In this document: positions 48,571-56,862 of the stretch, in pieces
Layout: the number at the start of each line of letters is the position of its first letter
Numbering within the stretch: position 1 is the first letter of the stretch
Made by a program: the position numbers and the translations under genes
Origin: Streptomyces sp. NRRL S-340
GTDB lineage: Bacteria; Actinomycetota; Actinomycetes; Streptomycetales; Streptomycetaceae
Assembly: GCF_000720185.1 (NCBI RefSeq)
Contig: NZ_JOIY01000038.1
Location: forward strand, 12,131-76,130
Direction of reading: 5' to 3'
DNA: 64,000 bases
The notes under the pieces: generated by a model
Told to the model about the DNA's origin: nothing
Seen by the model: only the letters and a program-made list of their open reading frames with translations
Database searches by the model: none

Positions 48571-48857
48571 GTCATGCGTACGGACCGGTCCCGGTGTCCC
48601 GCGCGTGCACACGGACGGCTTCCCGCCGCCCCGCCTGCGCACGGACCGGTCCGGGCGTCCCGCGCACGCACGGGCCGCTCCCGGAGTCCTGCGTGCGTAC
48701 GTGCGGTCCCGTCGGACCGCACGCGCTGTGCCTGACGGACGGCGTGCGCGCCATGGGCGTACGGACGGCTACGGGGCCGGGTGGACGGCCTGCGCGCGCC
48801 ACGGGGCCGGATGGACGGCGTACGGGCCTGCCGAGCCGGCCGGGCGGCCTGCGGGCG
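48571..48857. repeat. Diverged direct repeats between the ClpC-like gene and the secreted gamma-glutamyltransferase
   Basis: This gap between converging genes holds two families of imperfect direct repeats. One contains TGCGYACGGACCGGTCC followed by a TCCCGCGC tail, seen at about 48576 and 48637 with a third weaker copy. The other, near 48770-48870, is CACGGGGCCGG followed by a GGACG tail, seen three times. No gene is recognised in either strand. Confidence 0.45.
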
Positions 48858-50669
48858 TCACGGGGCCGGGCGGACGACCATCGCCGAGCCGCCGCCCCTG
48901 CGCACCTTCTCCGCCGCCGCCAGCCACCTGCCGTCCGGCAGCCGCTGCACGCCGGTGGCCGCGCCGATCTCCGGGTTGAGCTTGAAGGAGTGCCCGATCG
49001 CCTCCAGTTGCTTCCTCAGCGGACTGTCGTAGAGGGCGGGTTCGAGTTCGGTCTGGGCGGCGTTGCGCTGGCTGGCGCGGGGCGCGGCGATGGCGTCGAC
49101 GAGCGGCAGGTGCCGGTCGAGGAACCCGGTCAGCGTCTGCAGCACGGTGGTGATGATGGTCGCGCCGCCGGGCGAACCGAGCGCCACCACCGGCCGGTTG
49201 TGCCCGTCCAGCACGATCGTCGGGGAGATCGACGACCGCGGGCGCTTGCCCGGCCCCGGCAGGTTCGGGTCGTGCACGGCCGGGTTGGCCGGCGTGAAGG
49301 AGAAGTCCGTCAGCTCGTTGTTGAGCAGGAAGCCCCGGCCCGGCACGGTGATGCCGCTGCCGCCGGTCTGTTCGATGGTGAGGGTGTAGGAGACGACGTT
49401 GCCCCACCGGTCGGCGGTCGTCAGGTGCGTGGTGTTCTCGCCCTCGTACGTCGTCGGCGCGGCCGTCCCGCCGGTGCCGCAGGCGGCGGGCCGGTTCGGG
49501 TCGCCGGGCGCGAGCGGGCTGGTGAGGACGGCGTCGTCCTTGATCAGGCAGGCGCGGGAGTCGGCAAACCGCTGGGAGAGCAGGCCGCGGGTGGGGACGT
49601 TCTCGAAGGACGGGTCACCGACCCAGCGTCCGCGGTCGGCGAAGGCGATGCGGCTCGCCTCGATGTAGTGGTGCAGGTACTGCGTCTCGCTCGCCCTGGA
49701 GAGGTTCGTCCGCTCCAGGATGTTCAGCGCCTCGCCGACGGTGGTGCCGCCGGAGGAGGAGGGCGCGATGGAGTACACGTTCAGACCGCGGTACGAAGTG
49801 CGCGTGGGCGCCTGGAGCTTGGCGCGGTAGACCGCGAGGTCCTTCTCGGCGAGTTTGCCCGGCCGGGCGTTCCAGCCCGAACCGGGGTCGACGGGCGGGT
49901 GGTTGACGGTGTCGACGATCTCGTCGCCGAGGTCGCCGTGGTAGACGGCGCCGACGCCCTTCCTGGCCAGCTCCTCGTAGGTGCGGGCGAGGTCGGGGTT
50001 CTTGAAGGTCGAGCCGACGGCAGGGAGCCGCCCGCCCGGCAGGAACAGCTTCGCGGTGTCCGGGAAGTAGCGGAAGCGGGTCTCGTTGGACGCCGTCTGC
50101 GAGCGGAAGGTGTCGTCGACGGTGAAGCCGTCGCGGGCGAGGCGCTCCGCGGGCTTCAGCACCGTTCCGAGCCGCTTGCTGCCCCACTCGTCGAGGGCCT
50201 TCTGCCAGGTGGCGGGGGTGCCCGGGGTGCCGACGCTCAGGCCGCTGGTGACGGCGGCGTCGAAGGAGAGCGGCTTGCCGTGTTCCGTGAAGAGGTCCTC
50301 GTCGGCGCTGAGCGGCGCGGTCTCCCGGCCGTCGATGGTGTGCACCGTGCGGGACCTGGCGTCGTAGTAGACGAAGTAGCCGCCTCCGCCGATGCCGGCG
50401 GAGTAGGGCTCGGTGACGCCGAGGGCGGCGGCGGTGGCCACGGCCGCGTCGACGGCGTTGCCGCCCTTCTTCAGCACCTCGATGCCGGCGGCGGAGGCGT
50501 CCGCGTCGACGCTCGCGACGGCACCGCCGTAGCCGACGGCCACGGGGACCTTCCTGGCCGGTTCCGGCCGCGCGTCCGGGTGCGCGGCGGGCGGTGCAGC
50601 CGCTCCCACCGACACCACTGCGGCCGAGACCGCCAGGACCGTGAGTTTCCGTACTCCGCAACGACGCAT
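48858..50669 (-). CDS. ggt: Secreted gamma-glutamyltransferase
   Basis: A 603-residue exported Ntn-hydrolase. A Sec signal peptide is present (RKLTVLAVSAAVVSVGAAA). The large-subunit motifs are GGNAVDAAVATAAALGVTEPYSAGIGGGGYFVYYD and the Arg region DGRETAP. The autoprocessing/catalytic Thr is the second of ENTTHLTTADRWGNVVS. The small subunit shows SPTIVLD and GSPGGATIITTVLQTL. It cleaves gamma-glutamyl bonds (for example glutathione-like or poly-glutamyl compounds) outside the cell. ATG at 50669 with GGAGG upstream; an in-frame GTG at 50675 is unlikely. It has classic family features, in contrast to the copy at 28424. Confidence 0.92.
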   Translation of the reverse strand: MRRCGVRKLTVLAVSAAVVSVGAAAPPAAHPDARPEPARKVPVAVGYGGAVASVDADASAAGIEVLKKGGNAVDAAVATAAALGVTEPYSAGIGGGGYFVYYDARSRTVHTIDGRETAPLSADEDLFTEHGKPLSFDAAVTSGLSVGTPGTPATWQKALDEWGSKRLGTVLKPAERLARDGFTVDDTFRSQTASNETRFRYFPDTAKLFLPGGRLPAVGSTFKNPDLARTYEELARKGVGAVYHGDLGDEIVDTVNHPPVDPGSGWNARPGKLAEKDLAVYRAKLQAPTRTSYRGLNVYSIAPSSSGGTTVGEALNILERTNLSRASETQYLHHYIEASRIAFADRGRWVGDPSFENVPTRGLLSQRFADSRACLIKDDAVLTSPLAPGDPNRPAACGTGGTAAPTTYEGENTTHLTTADRWGNVVSYTLTIEQTGGSGITVPGRGFLLNNELTDFSFTPANPAVHDPNLPGPGKRPRSSISPTIVLDGHNRPVVALGSPGGATIITTVLQTLTGFLDRHLPLVDAIAAPRASQRNAAQTELEPALYDSPLRKQLEAIGHSFKLNPEIGAATGVQRLPDGRWLAAAEKVRRGGGSAMVVRPAP

Positions 50670-50793
50670 CCGCACCTCCAGTCAGAGACCGTCCGCGCAG
50701 CCTATTGCATTGCCATGATCCCGTCAGGACCGTCCGACCACGGTACCGCCGGAGCCGGATCAGCGCCTCACTCGGCCGGCCCGTACGCCCGGC

Positions 50794-50958
50794 GTGGTCG
50801 AACTCGCGGCCGATGTGACGCGGGCGGCACGGGCGCCGCTCCCTGGACCGGTACGGGACGGGTCTCCCGCCGAGCACAACCCGCCCGGCGCACAGCTGAC
50901 CTTCTCCTCGCCTGCGGACGACCCGGAGTGGCTGTCCGTACCGCCGCGCGAGCAGTGA
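50794..50958 (+). pseudogene. Possible gene remnant, 54 codons
   Basis: A frame with Streptomyces-like codon bias reads VVELAADVTRAARAPLPGPV and continues to DDPEWLSVPPREQ before a stop. It has no ribosome site; the nearest upstream codon that could start it is this GTG, and the frame is closed by a stop 120 bases upstream. It looks like the C-terminal end of an unidentified protein. The rest of the 480-bp gap (50670-51149) holds a similar minus-strand fragment (MAFPGGRGLRAFLATGG, 51104 downward) and no confident gene. Confidence 0.3.
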
Positions 50959-51149
50959 TCTCCGGCTGCCGCCGGCCGGGTATGGCTCTGTGGACCGCTG
51001 CCCCCTGAGACGGTCGCGAACGCCACATCGTAGTCGAGGTTCGGCCCGATGCGTCCTCCGGTGGCGAGGAATGCCCGCAGCCCGCGGCCTCCGGGGAAGG
51101 CCATCGGCTGCTTTGCGGGGTTGCTGCAATCTCCGCCCTCGCGCGGGTC

Positions 51150-51593
51150 TCAGCCCTCCGCGACCTCCGCGTAGAGCTGGGAGAGTTCCGGTACGCCCTC
51201 CTCGGCCCACGCGTGTCCCGCCTCCACGACGACGATCTCCCGGCCGGAGGCGAGCCGTACGACCGGGTGCCCGTCGGGCCACAACTCCCAGACGGCTCCC
51301 GGCACCGTACGCACGATGACCGTGCCCAGATACAGCCCGGCGTCGATGCCGAGCCGGCCCGCCGTGTCGGCGTCGTCGCGCCAGCGCGGCAGCAGCTGGT
51401 CGAGCGCCTCCAGGGAGGCGGCCGACCCGTCGAGCCGCACACCGGCCTCAGCGGCCAGGGCGCGCAACTGTTCGCAGGTGGAAAAGAGCTCGGCGAGATC
51501 CGCCGGGGTCGGAGAGCCGTCCGCGGAGACGACGGTGACGCCGACCGCGGGTGTGTGCTTCTTGCGCCGGTTGCCCGTGAAGCGGAAGGCCAT
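51150..51593 (-). CDS. Conserved hypothetical protein (possibly DUF6278 family)
   Basis: A 147-residue soluble protein. The N-terminus is basic (MAFRFTGNRRKKH). The body contains LFSTCEQLRALAAEAGVRLDGSAASLEALDQLLPRWRDD, a strongly patterned helix pair, then AGLYLGTVIVRTVPGAVWELWPDGHPVVRLASGREIVVVEAGHAWAEEGVPELSQLY. That layout resembles Streptomyces proteins annotated as DUF6278, a match made from memory. The function is unknown. The ATG at 51593 is the last possible start that retains the basic N-terminus. Confidence 0.7.
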   Translation of the reverse strand: MAFRFTGNRRKKHTPAVGVTVVSADGSPTPADLAELFSTCEQLRALAAEAGVRLDGSAASLEALDQLLPRWRDDADTAGRLGIDAGLYLGTVIVRTVPGAVWELWPDGHPVVRLASGREIVVVEAGHAWAEEGVPELSQLYAEVAEG

Positions 51594-51754
51594 GCACTCA
51601 GCGTGGCACCGCCACCACGCCACGCGCCACAGGGGCGACGGCCTGAACCGCCGTGGACCGGCGGCACGCCGGGCGCACGCCGGCCTGCGCGCGCAGTGGG
51701 CGCAACTGCGGGGCGTACGCCGGGCGCCCGGGTGCGCGCGGCCGGGAGAGGCGC

Positions 51755-51840
51755 GTACGAAGGGCGCACTGGGCAGAGGCTCGTACGAGGGGCGCACCCG
51801 GGTGGTACGCGTACGAGGGGCGTGCGCCCGGGTGGTACGC
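51755..51840. repeat. Three tandem copies of a 28-30-bp unit
   Basis: Units at 51755-51782, 51783-51810 and 51811-51840 all begin GTACGARGGGCG. The second and third end with CCCGGGTGGTACGC and are nearly identical; the first is diverged. The array lies in the short gap between the hypothetical gene and the exonuclease gene, which ends at 51859. Confidence 0.6.
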
Positions 51841-51858
51841 GGAGGTGGCACCCGGCGC

Positions 51859-52638
51859 CTACACGTCCAAGTCGACCACCACGGGCGCGTGGTCGGAGGC
51901 GCCCTTGCCCTTGCGCTCCTCACGGTCCACGTAGGCGTCGGTGACGGCCTTGGCGAAGGGTTCGTTGCCGTACACCAGGTCGATGCGCATGCCGCGGTTC
52001 TTGGGGAAGCAGAGCTGGCGGTAGTCCCAGTAGGTGAAGGGGTGCTCGTACTTCAGGGGCCGGGGCACCACGTCGGCGAGGCCCGCCTCGCGCAGGGAGG
52101 CGAGGGCGGCGCGCTCGGCCGGGGTGACGTGGGTGGCGCCCTCGAAGGCCGAGCGGTCGTAGACGTCGTCGTCCGTCGGCGCGACGTTGTAGTCGCCGAG
52201 GACGGCGAACGGGCGGCTGCCGGACGCGTCACCCGCGACGGCCGCCCTCAGTGCCTCGAACCACTGCAGTTTGTAGGCGTAGTGCGGGTGGTCGACCTCA
52301 CGTCCGTTGGGCACGTAGACCGACCAGACGCGGACCGGGCCGCAGGTCGCGGAGAGGGCGCGGGGTTCGCGCGCCCCGTCGTAGCCCGGGTCGCCGGGCA
52401 GGCCCTTGACCACGTCCTCAAGGCCCACCCGGGAGAGGACCGCCACGCCGTTCCACCGGCCGGTGGCGTGGACCGCCGCCTCGTAGCCCAGCTCGCGCAG
52501 CGGGTCGAACGGGAACTGGTCCTCGGCGATCTTGGCCTCCTGGAGGCACAGCACGTCGGTGCCGCTGCTCTCCAGCCAGGCGAGCAGCCGCGGGAGGCGG
52601 GCGGTGATCGAGTTCACGTTCCAGGTCGCGATGCGCAT
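51859..52638 (-). CDS. xth: Exodeoxyribonuclease III (AP endonuclease, Xth family)
   Basis: A 259-residue endonuclease/exonuclease/phosphatase-fold enzyme of base-excision repair that cuts 5' of abasic sites and removes 3' blocks. Landmarks are MRIATWNVNSITARLPRLLAWLES (Asn and metal site), LCLQEAKIAEDQFP (catalytic Glu), VYVPNG, GDYNVAPTDDDVYD (Asp/Asn pair), YWDYR and the C-terminal SDHAPVVVDLDV (Asp-His). The length equals typical Xth. It stands alone and reads toward the repeat array. Confidence 0.94.
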   Translation of the reverse strand: MRIATWNVNSITARLPRLLAWLESSGTDVLCLQEAKIAEDQFPFDPLRELGYEAAVHATGRWNGVAVLSRVGLEDVVKGLPGDPGYDGAREPRALSATCGPVRVWSVYVPNGREVDHPHYAYKLQWFEALRAAVAGDASGSRPFAVLGDYNVAPTDDDVYDRSAFEGATHVTPAERAALASLREAGLADVVPRPLKYEHPFTYWDYRQLCFPKNRGMRIDLVYGNEPFAKAVTDAYVDREERKGKGASDHAPVVVDLDV

Positions 52639-52710
52639 GCCTCACAACCTACCGGGCGGCACTGACAGCCCCCGCCGGACGGCCCCTCCCCCGCCTCCGG
52701 AGCCGGTGCC

Positions 52711-53346
52711 TCACACGTCGGCGGAGCCGCCCGGGGCCAGCCGCAGGTGCTCGGCGCCGCCCAGGGTGCCGATCTGGTGGTCGTAGACCGGGCGGGCGAG
52801 GTCGGTCAGGAGCGCGTCGTGGATGTCGTACGCCCGCTGCGGCTTGACCTCCCTGACGTAGTCGATCACTTCCGCGATCTTGTTCCAGGGCGCCATGACC
52901 GGGAGCATCAGGGTCTCGACGGGCCGGCCGGGCACCGTGAGGGCGTCACCGGGGTGGAAGACCTTGCCGCCGTCGATCAGGTAGCCGACGTTGGTGATGC
53001 GCGGGATGTCCGGGTGGATCACGGCGTGCAGCTCGCCGTGCACCTGTACGTCGAAGCCGGCGGCGGTGAAGGTGTCGCCGTGGCCGACGGTGTGCACGCG
53101 GCCCGGGAAGGCCGCCGAGATCTTCTCCGCCACCGCCCGCAGGGTCCAGATCTCGGCGCCAGGGTTCGCGTCCATGGCCGCCCTCAGCCGGGACTCGTCG
53201 AAGTGGTCCATGTGCTCGTGCGTGATCAGGACGGCCTCGGCTCCGACCGCGGCGTCCTCCTCGCTGAAGGTGCCGGGGTCGATGACGAGCGTGCGGCCGT
53301 CCTTCTCCAGGCGGACGCAGGCGTGCGACTTCTTCGTGAGCTTCAT
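52711..53346 (-). CDS. MBL-fold metallo-hydrolase (UlaG-like)
   Basis: A 211-residue metallo-beta-lactamase-fold protein. The zinc signature HxHxDH is LITHEHMDHFDES (near residues 51-63); further likely ligands are His in VHGELHAVIH and Asp in VFHPGDALTVPG. It resembles the L-ascorbate-6-phosphate lactonase-like branch of the fold, whose substrates in Streptomyces are unknown. The ATG at 53346 (MKLTKKSHACVRLEKDGR) is chosen from the conserved beginning of the fold, ten codons inside a longer open frame. Confidence 0.87.
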   Translation of the reverse strand: MKLTKKSHACVRLEKDGRTLVIDPGTFSEEDAAVGAEAVLITHEHMDHFDESRLRAAMDANPGAEIWTLRAVAEKISAAFPGRVHTVGHGDTFTAAGFDVQVHGELHAVIHPDIPRITNVGYLIDGGKVFHPGDALTVPGRPVETLMLPVMAPWNKIAEVIDYVREVKPQRAYDIHDALLTDLARPVYDHQIGTLGGAEHLRLAPGGSADV

Positions 53347-53454
53347 GCGCCCCATCTTGCCGCGCACGCCGGACACACGGCCTGTCCAGGGTGGTGCTCC
53401 TGGTGCCCGGCTGGACGATCACCACGCACGCGCGGGCCGCCGCTCGCCGGTGCG

Positions 53455-53603
53455 GTGTCACTCCGTGGGAGCCGTCACCCATGGGAGCGGTGTCACCCGG
53501 TGAGAGCGGTACCACTCTGTGGGAACGGTGTCACTCGGTGGGAGCAGTGTCACCCCGTGGGAGGGATGCCACTCCGTGGGAACGGTGTCACTCGGTGGGA
53601 GTC
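53455..53603. repeat. 19-bp tandem repeat array, eight copies
   Basis: Seven 19-bp units and one 16-bp unit follow without gaps from 53455: consensus GTGTCACTCSGTGGGAACG. Starts are at 53455, 53474 (short), 53490, 53509, 53528, 53547, 53566 and 53585. The last unit runs into the 3' end of the PcaL-like gene and encodes its terminal TTPTE residues. The array sits between that gene and the MBL gene, both on the minus strand. Copies differ by one to four bases. There are no unique spacers, so it is not a CRISPR. Confidence 0.8.
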
Positions 53604-54883
53604 GTCTCCTCCTGTATGACCCGCTGGGCCACACGGAAGGCGCTGCCCGCGGCGGGCATGCCGCAGTAGACCGCCGTCTGGAGCAGCACCTCCTTGATCT
53701 CGTCCGGGGTGAGGCCGTTGCGCAGGGCGGCCCGGGTGTGGGCGGCCAGGTCCTCCAGGTGACCGCCGACGGCGAGAGCGGTGAGCGCGACGCAACTGCG
53801 GGTGCGCCGGTCCAGGCCGGGGCGGTCCCAGACACCGCCCCAGGTGGAGCGGGTGAGGAACTCCTGGAAGTCCCCCGAGAACTCGTCGGCCTGCTCCAGC
53901 TCCCGGTCCACGTGCGCGTCGCCGAGCACCTCGCGCCGGATCTTGAGACCGGTGTCGTACGGGTCCGGCCCGCCCGTGGGCTGCGGCGGCACCGCCGCCG
54001 GGGCGATCTCGGCGATCGGCGGAGTCTGCGGCGGCGGGGCCAGCACGGGCTTGACCGGGGCCGCGACGATCGCCATCTGCCCGGTGCTGGACTCGAAGGC
54101 GGGCTGCCAGGCCGTGGAGAAGTGCCGCACCAGCAGGTCGGTCACGGCGGCGGGCTGCTCCACCGGGACCAGGTGGGAGGCGCCGGGCACGACGGCCAGA
54201 CGGGCGTCCGGGATGCCGGCGACCAGCGTGCGGGCCTCGGCGGGGCCGGTGACCTGGTCGTCGGAACCGACCAGGACCAGCGTGGGAACGCCGATCCGGC
54301 CGAGTTCGCCACGGACGTCGAAGGAGGCCAGCGCCTCGCAGGCGGCGATGTAGCAGCCGGGGTCGGTGGTGCGGACCATCTGCACGGCCCAGTCGGTGAT
54401 CGCGGGCTGGGCGGCGGCGAACCCGGTGGTGAACCAGCGGTCCGGGGACGTACGGGCGATGGGGTCCAGCCCGTTCGTCCGGACGATCACCCCGCGCTGG
54501 CGGAACTCGTCCGCCGTGCCGAAGCGGGGCGAGGCCGCGATCAGGGCGAGGGAGGCGAGGCGCTCCGGGTGGCGCAGGGCCAGCTCGACGCCGATCGCGC
54601 CGCCGAGCGCGCAGCCGGCGTAACCGAAGCGCTGCACGCCGAGCCCGTCGAGGGTGGCCAGCAGCCGGGAGGTCAGGTCCCCCACCGAACCGGCCGGATG
54701 GGCGGGCGCGCCGCCGTGTCCCGGCAGGTCGAACCGGAAGACACGCCATTGCTTCGTCAGCTCCGGAACCTGCCGGTCCCACATGTGCCATGTGGTACCC
54801 AGTGAGGGACCGAGGATCAGGACGGGAGCCTCTTCCGGCCCGTCAAAGCGGTATTGCAGGGTGTTCGACGGTGTCTCACTCAC
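53588..54883 (-). CDS. pcaL: PcaL-like fusion: alpha/beta-hydrolase (enol-lactonase type) with 4-carboxymuconolactone decarboxylase domain
   Basis: A 431-residue fusion. Residues about 1-265 form an alpha/beta-hydrolase of the 3-oxoadipate enol-lactonase group (GPSLGTTWHMWDRQVPEL, FDLPGHGG, GSDDQVTG, and the His of GASHLVPVEQP). After a Pro/Ala linker, residues about 325-425 form a carboxymuconolactone decarboxylase (AhpD-like) domain (RTRSCVALTALAVGGHLEDLAAHTRAAL, LLQTAVYCGMPAAGSAF). The nucleophile-elbow region reads GYAGCALGG, so the expected Ser is Ala. Fusions of this order are known in Streptomyces protocatechuate catabolism, but no other pca genes are in the window. The GTG start at 54883 is chosen from homologous beginnings. 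Confidence 0.82.
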   Translation of the reverse strand: MSETPSNTLQYRFDGPEEAPVLILGPSLGTTWHMWDRQVPELTKQWRVFRFDLPGHGGAPAHPAGSVGDLTSRLLATLDGLGVQRFGYAGCALGGAIGVELALRHPERLASLALIAASPRFGTADEFRQRGVIVRTNGLDPIARTSPDRWFTTGFAAAQPAITDWAVQMVRTTDPGCYIAACEALASFDVRGELGRIGVPTLVLVGSDDQVTGPAEARTLVAGIPDARLAVVPGASHLVPVEQPAAVTDLLVRHFSTAWQPAFESSTGQMAIVAAPVKPVLAPPPQTPPIAEIAPAAVPPQPTGGPDPYDTGLKIRREVLGDAHVDRELEQADEFSGDFQEFLTRSTWGGVWDRPGLDRRTRSCVALTALAVGGHLEDLAAHTRAALRNGLTPDEIKEVLLQTAVYCGMPAAGSAFRVAQRVIQEETTPTE

Positions 54884-55225
54884 GCCCCGCACCCTCTCAC
54901 GTCTCACAAAATCTCACACAGCCGGGGGAAGCGGCCTGGCCCGATGCATCCGCGGCTCGGCTCGTCGGGCACTGCCGACGGCCTCATCGATCGAGCCTGA
55001 GCCTCTCAGGGTGCACGGGCGGCCTTGACGCAGCGTGTCCTGCTGGCCGCGCTCGCGTCTGGTCCCCACGTCGACGCACGCTTCCTTCGTCAGCATAGCT
55101 GTCGGCAGTTCCCAGTTTGCAGCAAAGCGTGTGGCACCGTCCCGAAGGCCGGGACGACGAGGCGGGAAACCGTTCGGGCCACTCCGTTCAGCACCCGATA
55201 CCCCCCTTGGAGTACGTCGCCGGCC
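54884..55225. other. Gap at the start of the accessory zone, no gene recognised
   Basis: This 342-bp stretch between the PcaL-like gene and the integrase remnant was searched for a tRNA or attachment site because an integrase fragment follows; none was recognised. Codon-biased frames are absent. It should contain the PcaL promoter, but no clear -35/-10 pair was seen. Confidence 0.5.
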
Positions 55226-55450
55226 TCACGCGCGACCGTTCGGCTCACCGTGCAGGTCATCCCATGTGCTGGCGGCTTCGCGGAGGTCCTCCACATCTGG
55301 CTTCACGTACCACTTCTTCGTGGTCTTCACGTTCGTGTGCCCGGCCCACCGGGCGAGGATGTGATCCGACACACCGTTGTTTGCAAGGGAGGTGAGGCAG
55401 GAGGCACGAGCGTCGTAGAGACGCACTCTGCGCAGGCCAAGGACCTCCAT
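55226..55450 (-). pseudogene. C-terminal remnant of a tyrosine recombinase (phage/ICE-type integrase)
   Basis: 74 codons match the C-terminal catalytic end of tyrosine site-specific recombinases: VRLYDARASCLTSLANNGV carries the box II Arg, ILARWAGH the conserved His, and TTKKWYVKP the nucleophile Tyr. The His before the box II Leu-Arg is replaced by Tyr (YDAR). The N-terminal two thirds are missing, and upstream frames do not resemble an integrase. It is therefore the stump of a decayed integrated element, marking the left side of the accessory zone. Confidence 0.8.
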
Positions 55451-55714
55451 TAACCTCGCTGCTGTTTCAGACGGACATGTTCGGTGAGGGCTTCGATTCG
55501 TTTCACGTTCTTCCCGGCTCGTGACGTGGGCATAGGGCGTTCTGAACCGGCTGCGTGGTCCTGCCCTCGCGGAGTGTGTACGGGGCGAGCGATCGGTGGC
55601 TCGTCACGCTTCTGAACTTGAACAGGTGATGTCGGAGTCGGCTGCCCGGCGGGAGTTGCCCGCCTCGCGGGCCTATGGGTGTTGCCGGGTAGTCCATCGG
55701 GAGAGGATCTTCCC

Positions 55715-56224
55715 GTGAGCCAGCCCCTGCCGCAGTTGCCGAAGCCCGAGTTCGTCTTGATCACCATCGAGGCGCCACCCGAGGTGCCCACCCAGATCGC
55801 TGTCGATCTCAGGGAGACCGGCATCCCAGGCGGTTTGATCGGATACGAGTACCGGCCACTGAGTGAGCCGGTGTACTTCGGGGGGATCGGTGAACGGGGG
55901 CTGGTCGCCATCGCGATGAGCGGCCTGTTCGGACGTATCGCCGTCGATGTGGCCAGTGGTCACGTGGTGCAGATCCCCCATGTCGAGTCATCGACAACCC
56001 ATCACGTGAACCGCGACCTCGACTCCTTCAGCCGATGCATCGCGGCCGTGATCGCACGCTTCCCGTTCTATGCGGAGGGCGACGAGGAGAGGCTCGAGGA
56101 GGTGGCGGAAGAACTGCGCGAGCTCGTCTCCGGCATCGACGGGACCGCTCTCGCGGACAACGGGTTCTGGGAGACCTTCTGCGACGACGTGGCGATCGGA
56201 GACTATGCGGACTGGGATGCGTGA
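55715..56224 (+). CDS. SUKH-4-like immunity protein
   Basis: A 169-residue soluble protein that resembles the SUKH-4 (SMI1/KNR4-related) immunity family of polymorphic-toxin systems and Streptomyces nucleic-acid-deaminase immunity partners. Suggestive elements are IGYEYRPLSEPVYFGGIGERGLVAIAMSGLFGRIAVDVASGHVVQIP, then NRDLDSFSRCIAAVIARFPFY, and the C-terminal DGTALADNGFWETFCDDVAIGDYAD. No toxin gene is next to it; the neighbours are an integrase remnant and an IS630 element, so it may be an orphan antidote left after decay. The GTG at 55715 follows GGGAGAGGA. Confidence 0.6.
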   Translation: MSQPLPQLPKPEFVLITIEAPPEVPTQIAVDLRETGIPGGLIGYEYRPLSEPVYFGGIGERGLVAIAMSGLFGRIAVDVASGHVVQIPHVESSTTHHVNRDLDSFSRCIAAVIARFPFYAEGDEERLEEVAEELRELVSGIDGTALADNGFWETFCDDVAIGDYADWDA

Positions 56225-56247
56225 TCCGGACCAGTCCCCGACGTTGG

Positions 56248-56862
56248 TCAGCCGTCCAGGCTCAGGCCGGTGGCAGTTATGCAGCCGTCGACGAGGTCAG
56301 GGCGGTACTGGATCTTCTTGAGCCGACGTTTCACGGCTCGCGTGATCTCGCTGAGGTCCGCGGCGGCCAGGTTGCCCAGGTCACGCTTCACCAGCGCCCA
56401 GATGCCCTCGGTCGGATTGAGGTCAGGGGCGTAAGCCGGCAGTTGGAACACGGTCAGCCAATCGGCATTCGCCTTGATGAATTCCTTCATGCCGGCGGTC
56501 AGATGGAGGCGGACGTTGTCCCAGACCAGCACGATCGGGCCCCCAAGCTGGATACGAGCGCGGACGACCAGGTCGCGGAAGTCCCGCCAGCCGAAGCCCT
56601 TCGGCTCATCCTTGCGGCCCCGATACTCGCGGATCGCATAGATGAGCCGGGACCGCCGGCCCGGCTTGAAGCAGGCCATGCCCGCCATCGACACCCGCCC
56701 GGAGCCCCGACCCCGTACCCTCACCACCGGGGTCTTTCCGATCCGGCCCCAGGTCCTGGCACGCGGCGGAGTCATCGACTGCCCGGCCTCGTCCTCGAAG
56801 ACGATCCAGGCACCGCGCTCCGCCGCGGTCCTCTTACCCGCGGCCAGGTCTCCTTCTTCCAC
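56248..56862 (-). CDS. IS630 transposase, DDE catalytic part (orfB)
   Basis: A 204-codon frame holding the DDE domain: first Asp in IVFEDEAGQSMTPP, second Asp in IVLVWDNVRLH, and Glu in APDLNPTEGIWALVKRDL. The homologous part starts around RTAAERGAWIV, so the first twelve or so codons (from a GTG) are probably not used alone. Production of active transposase would need a -1 shift from the upstream frame. The C-terminus ends DGCITATGLSLDG. Confidence 0.8.
   Translation of the reverse strand: MEEGDLAAGKRTAAERGAWIVFEDEAGQSMTPPRARTWGRIGKTPVVRVRGRGSGRVSMAGMACFKPGRRSRLIYAIREYRGRKDEPKGFGWRDFRDLVVRARIQLGGPIVLVWDNVRLHLTAGMKEFIKANADWLTVFQLPAYAPDLNPTEGIWALVKRDLGNLAAADLSEITRAVKRRLKKIQYRPDLVDGCITATGLSLDG

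Noticed and set aside
53455..53603. 19-bp repeats as a CRISPR array
   Set aside because: Units are directly adjacent with no unique spacers, and no cas genes are in the window.
54884..55225. tRNA or attachment site beside the integrase remnant
   Set aside because: No cloverleaf or tRNA 3' end with CCA-like and T-arm sequence was found on either strand.
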